A DNA stretch of 64,000 nt from Archivesica marissinica (Eukaryota > Mollusca > Bivalvia > Venerida > Vesicomyidae), in contig CM026401.1 of the NCBI GenBank assembly GCA_014843695.1, forward strand, positions 30,976,067-31,040,066, read 5' to 3'. Below, piece by piece: positions 62,510-64,000 of this stretch (its first letter is position 1; the number at the start of each line of letters is the position of its first letter). A program made the position numbers and the translations under genes. Below the pieces are notes generated by a model. That model worked only from the letters and a program-made list of their open reading frames with translations, searched no databases and was not told where the DNA came from.

Positions 62510-64000
62510 CTTGTAGATCTATGTAGGCTGTGTATGTATACGGTGTATATAGGTCCATGTAGGCTGTGTATGTATACAGTGTATATAGGTCCATGTAGGC
62601 TGTGTATGTATACGGTGTATATAGGTCCATGTAGGCTGTGTATGTATACAGTGTATATAGGTCCATGTAGGCTGTGTATGTATACGTTGTATATAGGTCC
62701 ATGTAGGCTGTTTCTAGGACCATGTTGCCAGTGTAGGTATGTCCATGTAGGCTGTGTATGTATACGGTGTATATAGGTCCATGTAGGCTGTGTATGTATA
62801 CGGTGTATATAGGTCCATGTAGGCTGTTTCTAGAACCATGTTGCCAGTGTAGGTATGTCCATGTAGGCTGTGTATGTATACGTGTATATAGGTCCATGTA
62901 GGCTGTTTCTAACCATGTTGCCAGTGTAGGTATCATGTAGCTGTGTGTATACGTGTATATAGGTCCATGTAGGCTGTGTATGTATACAGTGTATATAGGT
63001 CCATGTAGGCTGTTTCTAGGACCATGTTGCTAGTGTAGGTATGCATGTAGGCTGTGTATGTATACGTGTATATAGGTCCATGTAGGCTGTTTCTAGACCA
63101 TGTTGCAGTGTAGGTATGTCCATGTAGGCTGTGTATGTATACGGTGTATATAGGTCCATGTAGGCTGTGTATGTATACGGTGTATATAGGTCCATGTAGG
63201 CTGTTTCTAGGACCATGTTGCTAGTGTAGGTATGGTCATGTAGGCTGTGTATGTATACGGTGTATATAGGTCCATGTAGGCTGTGTATGTATACGGTGTA
63301 TATAGGTCCATGTAGGCTGTTTCTAGGACCATGTTGCTAGTGTAGGTATGTCCATGTAGGATGTGTATGCAGGTCAGTGTAGGTCAAGTATGTATGCAGT
63401 GTATACATGTTCATGTAGGATGTGTATGTAGGTACATGAAGGCAGTATATGTAGATATGTGTAGGCAATATATGTAGATATGTGTAGGCAATGTATGTAG
63501 TTTTAATGTCTGGGTAGGTATGTAGGTTTAATATAGGCAATGTATGTAGGTATGTGTAAGGCTGTATGTCCATGTAGGTTGTGTATGTAGGCTGTGTATG
63601 TAGGATATGTATGTATGTCCATGTAGGCTGTGTATGTAGGTCCATGTAGACTGTCCATGTAGGTCCATGTAGACTGTGTATGTAGATCCATGTAGGCTGT
63701 GTGTGTAGGTCCATGTAGACTGTCCATGTAGGTCCATGTAGACTGTGTATGTAGGTCCATGTAGGTTGTGTATGTAGGTCCATGTAGGCTATGTATGTAG
63801 GATATGTATGTATGTCCATGTAGTCTGTGTATGTAGGATATGTATGTATGTCCATGTAGGCTATGTATGTAGGTCCATCTAGACTGTGTATGTAGGTCCA
63901 TGTATGCTGTGTATGTAGGTCCATGTAGACTGTGTATGTAGGTCCATGTAGGTCCATGTAGACTGTGTATGTAGGTCCATGTAGACTGTGTGTGTAGGTC
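62510..64000. repeat. Composite array with TCCATGTAGGCTGTGTATGT units, running off the window
   Basis: Units of about 18-40 bp built from GGTCCATGTAGGCTGTGTAT, GTATACGGTGTATATA and TTTCTAGGACCATGTTGC alternate in irregular higher-order blocks. From about 63360 the shorter GTAGGTCCATGTAGACTGT form dominates. No gene. Confidence 0.94.

Noticed and set aside
62451..63957. YTAYMDLYT-type frames of up to 206 codons
   Set aside because: They are read from the terminal minisatellite; composition and repetition are those of the array.

Overview
The window looks like nuclear DNA of a lophotrochozoan animal, most likely a bivalve mollusc. Evidence: one multi-exon animal gene with GT-AG introns, several tRNA-headed SINE families with a molluscan-type core, Tc1/mariner, hAT, MULE and TTAA-flanked (piggyBac-like) elements, and very many minisatellites. 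I cannot name the species.

The one host gene I can support is USP5 (isopeptidase T), a ubiquitin-specific protease that disassembles unanchored polyubiquitin. Eighteen exons lie on the + strand between 12769 and 62327. All junctions keep the reading frame, and together they encode about 697 residues: nUBP region, UBP zinc finger (C188, C191, C208, H221), Cys box (C324), QQDAQEFF box, UBA1 and UBA2. The C-terminal His box lies beyond the window, so the gene is 3'-partial here. About 2.1 kb of coding sequence is spread over about 49.5 kb.

Layout. 1-12.7 kb is a transposon graveyard: an intact Tc1-like element (DD35E), a TA-flanked MITE, SINE copies, TTAA-flanked MITEs, and a dead LINE (7148-10822) split by a 2.4 kb hAT element and a small MITE. 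12.77-62.3 kb is USP5, whose introns are mostly minisatellites with a different unit in nearly every intron. A second intact Tc1-like element (DD34E, 20.4-21.9 kb) sits inside the intron 2 array, beside a 1000-N assembly gap. A MULE-type transposase gene with a FLYWCH finger (47735-49132) sits inside an insertion that split the intron 11 array. 62.3-64 kb is a further array that runs off the window.

The most unusual observation is that several intronic arrays carry a copy of the adjoining exon-intron junction in every unit. In introns 1, 11 and 17 the unit contains the exon 3' end plus its 5' splice site; in intron 6 it contains the 3' splice site plus the first bases of exon 7. In introns 9 and 12 (probably 7) the last array copy runs into the functional acceptor. 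Two other arrays grew from transposon ends: a TTAA-MITE end in intron 2 and a SINE head in intron 11. By my estimate tandem arrays make up roughly 45% of the sequenced bases. Long open frames in the arrays are by-products of unit lengths divisible by three, not genes.
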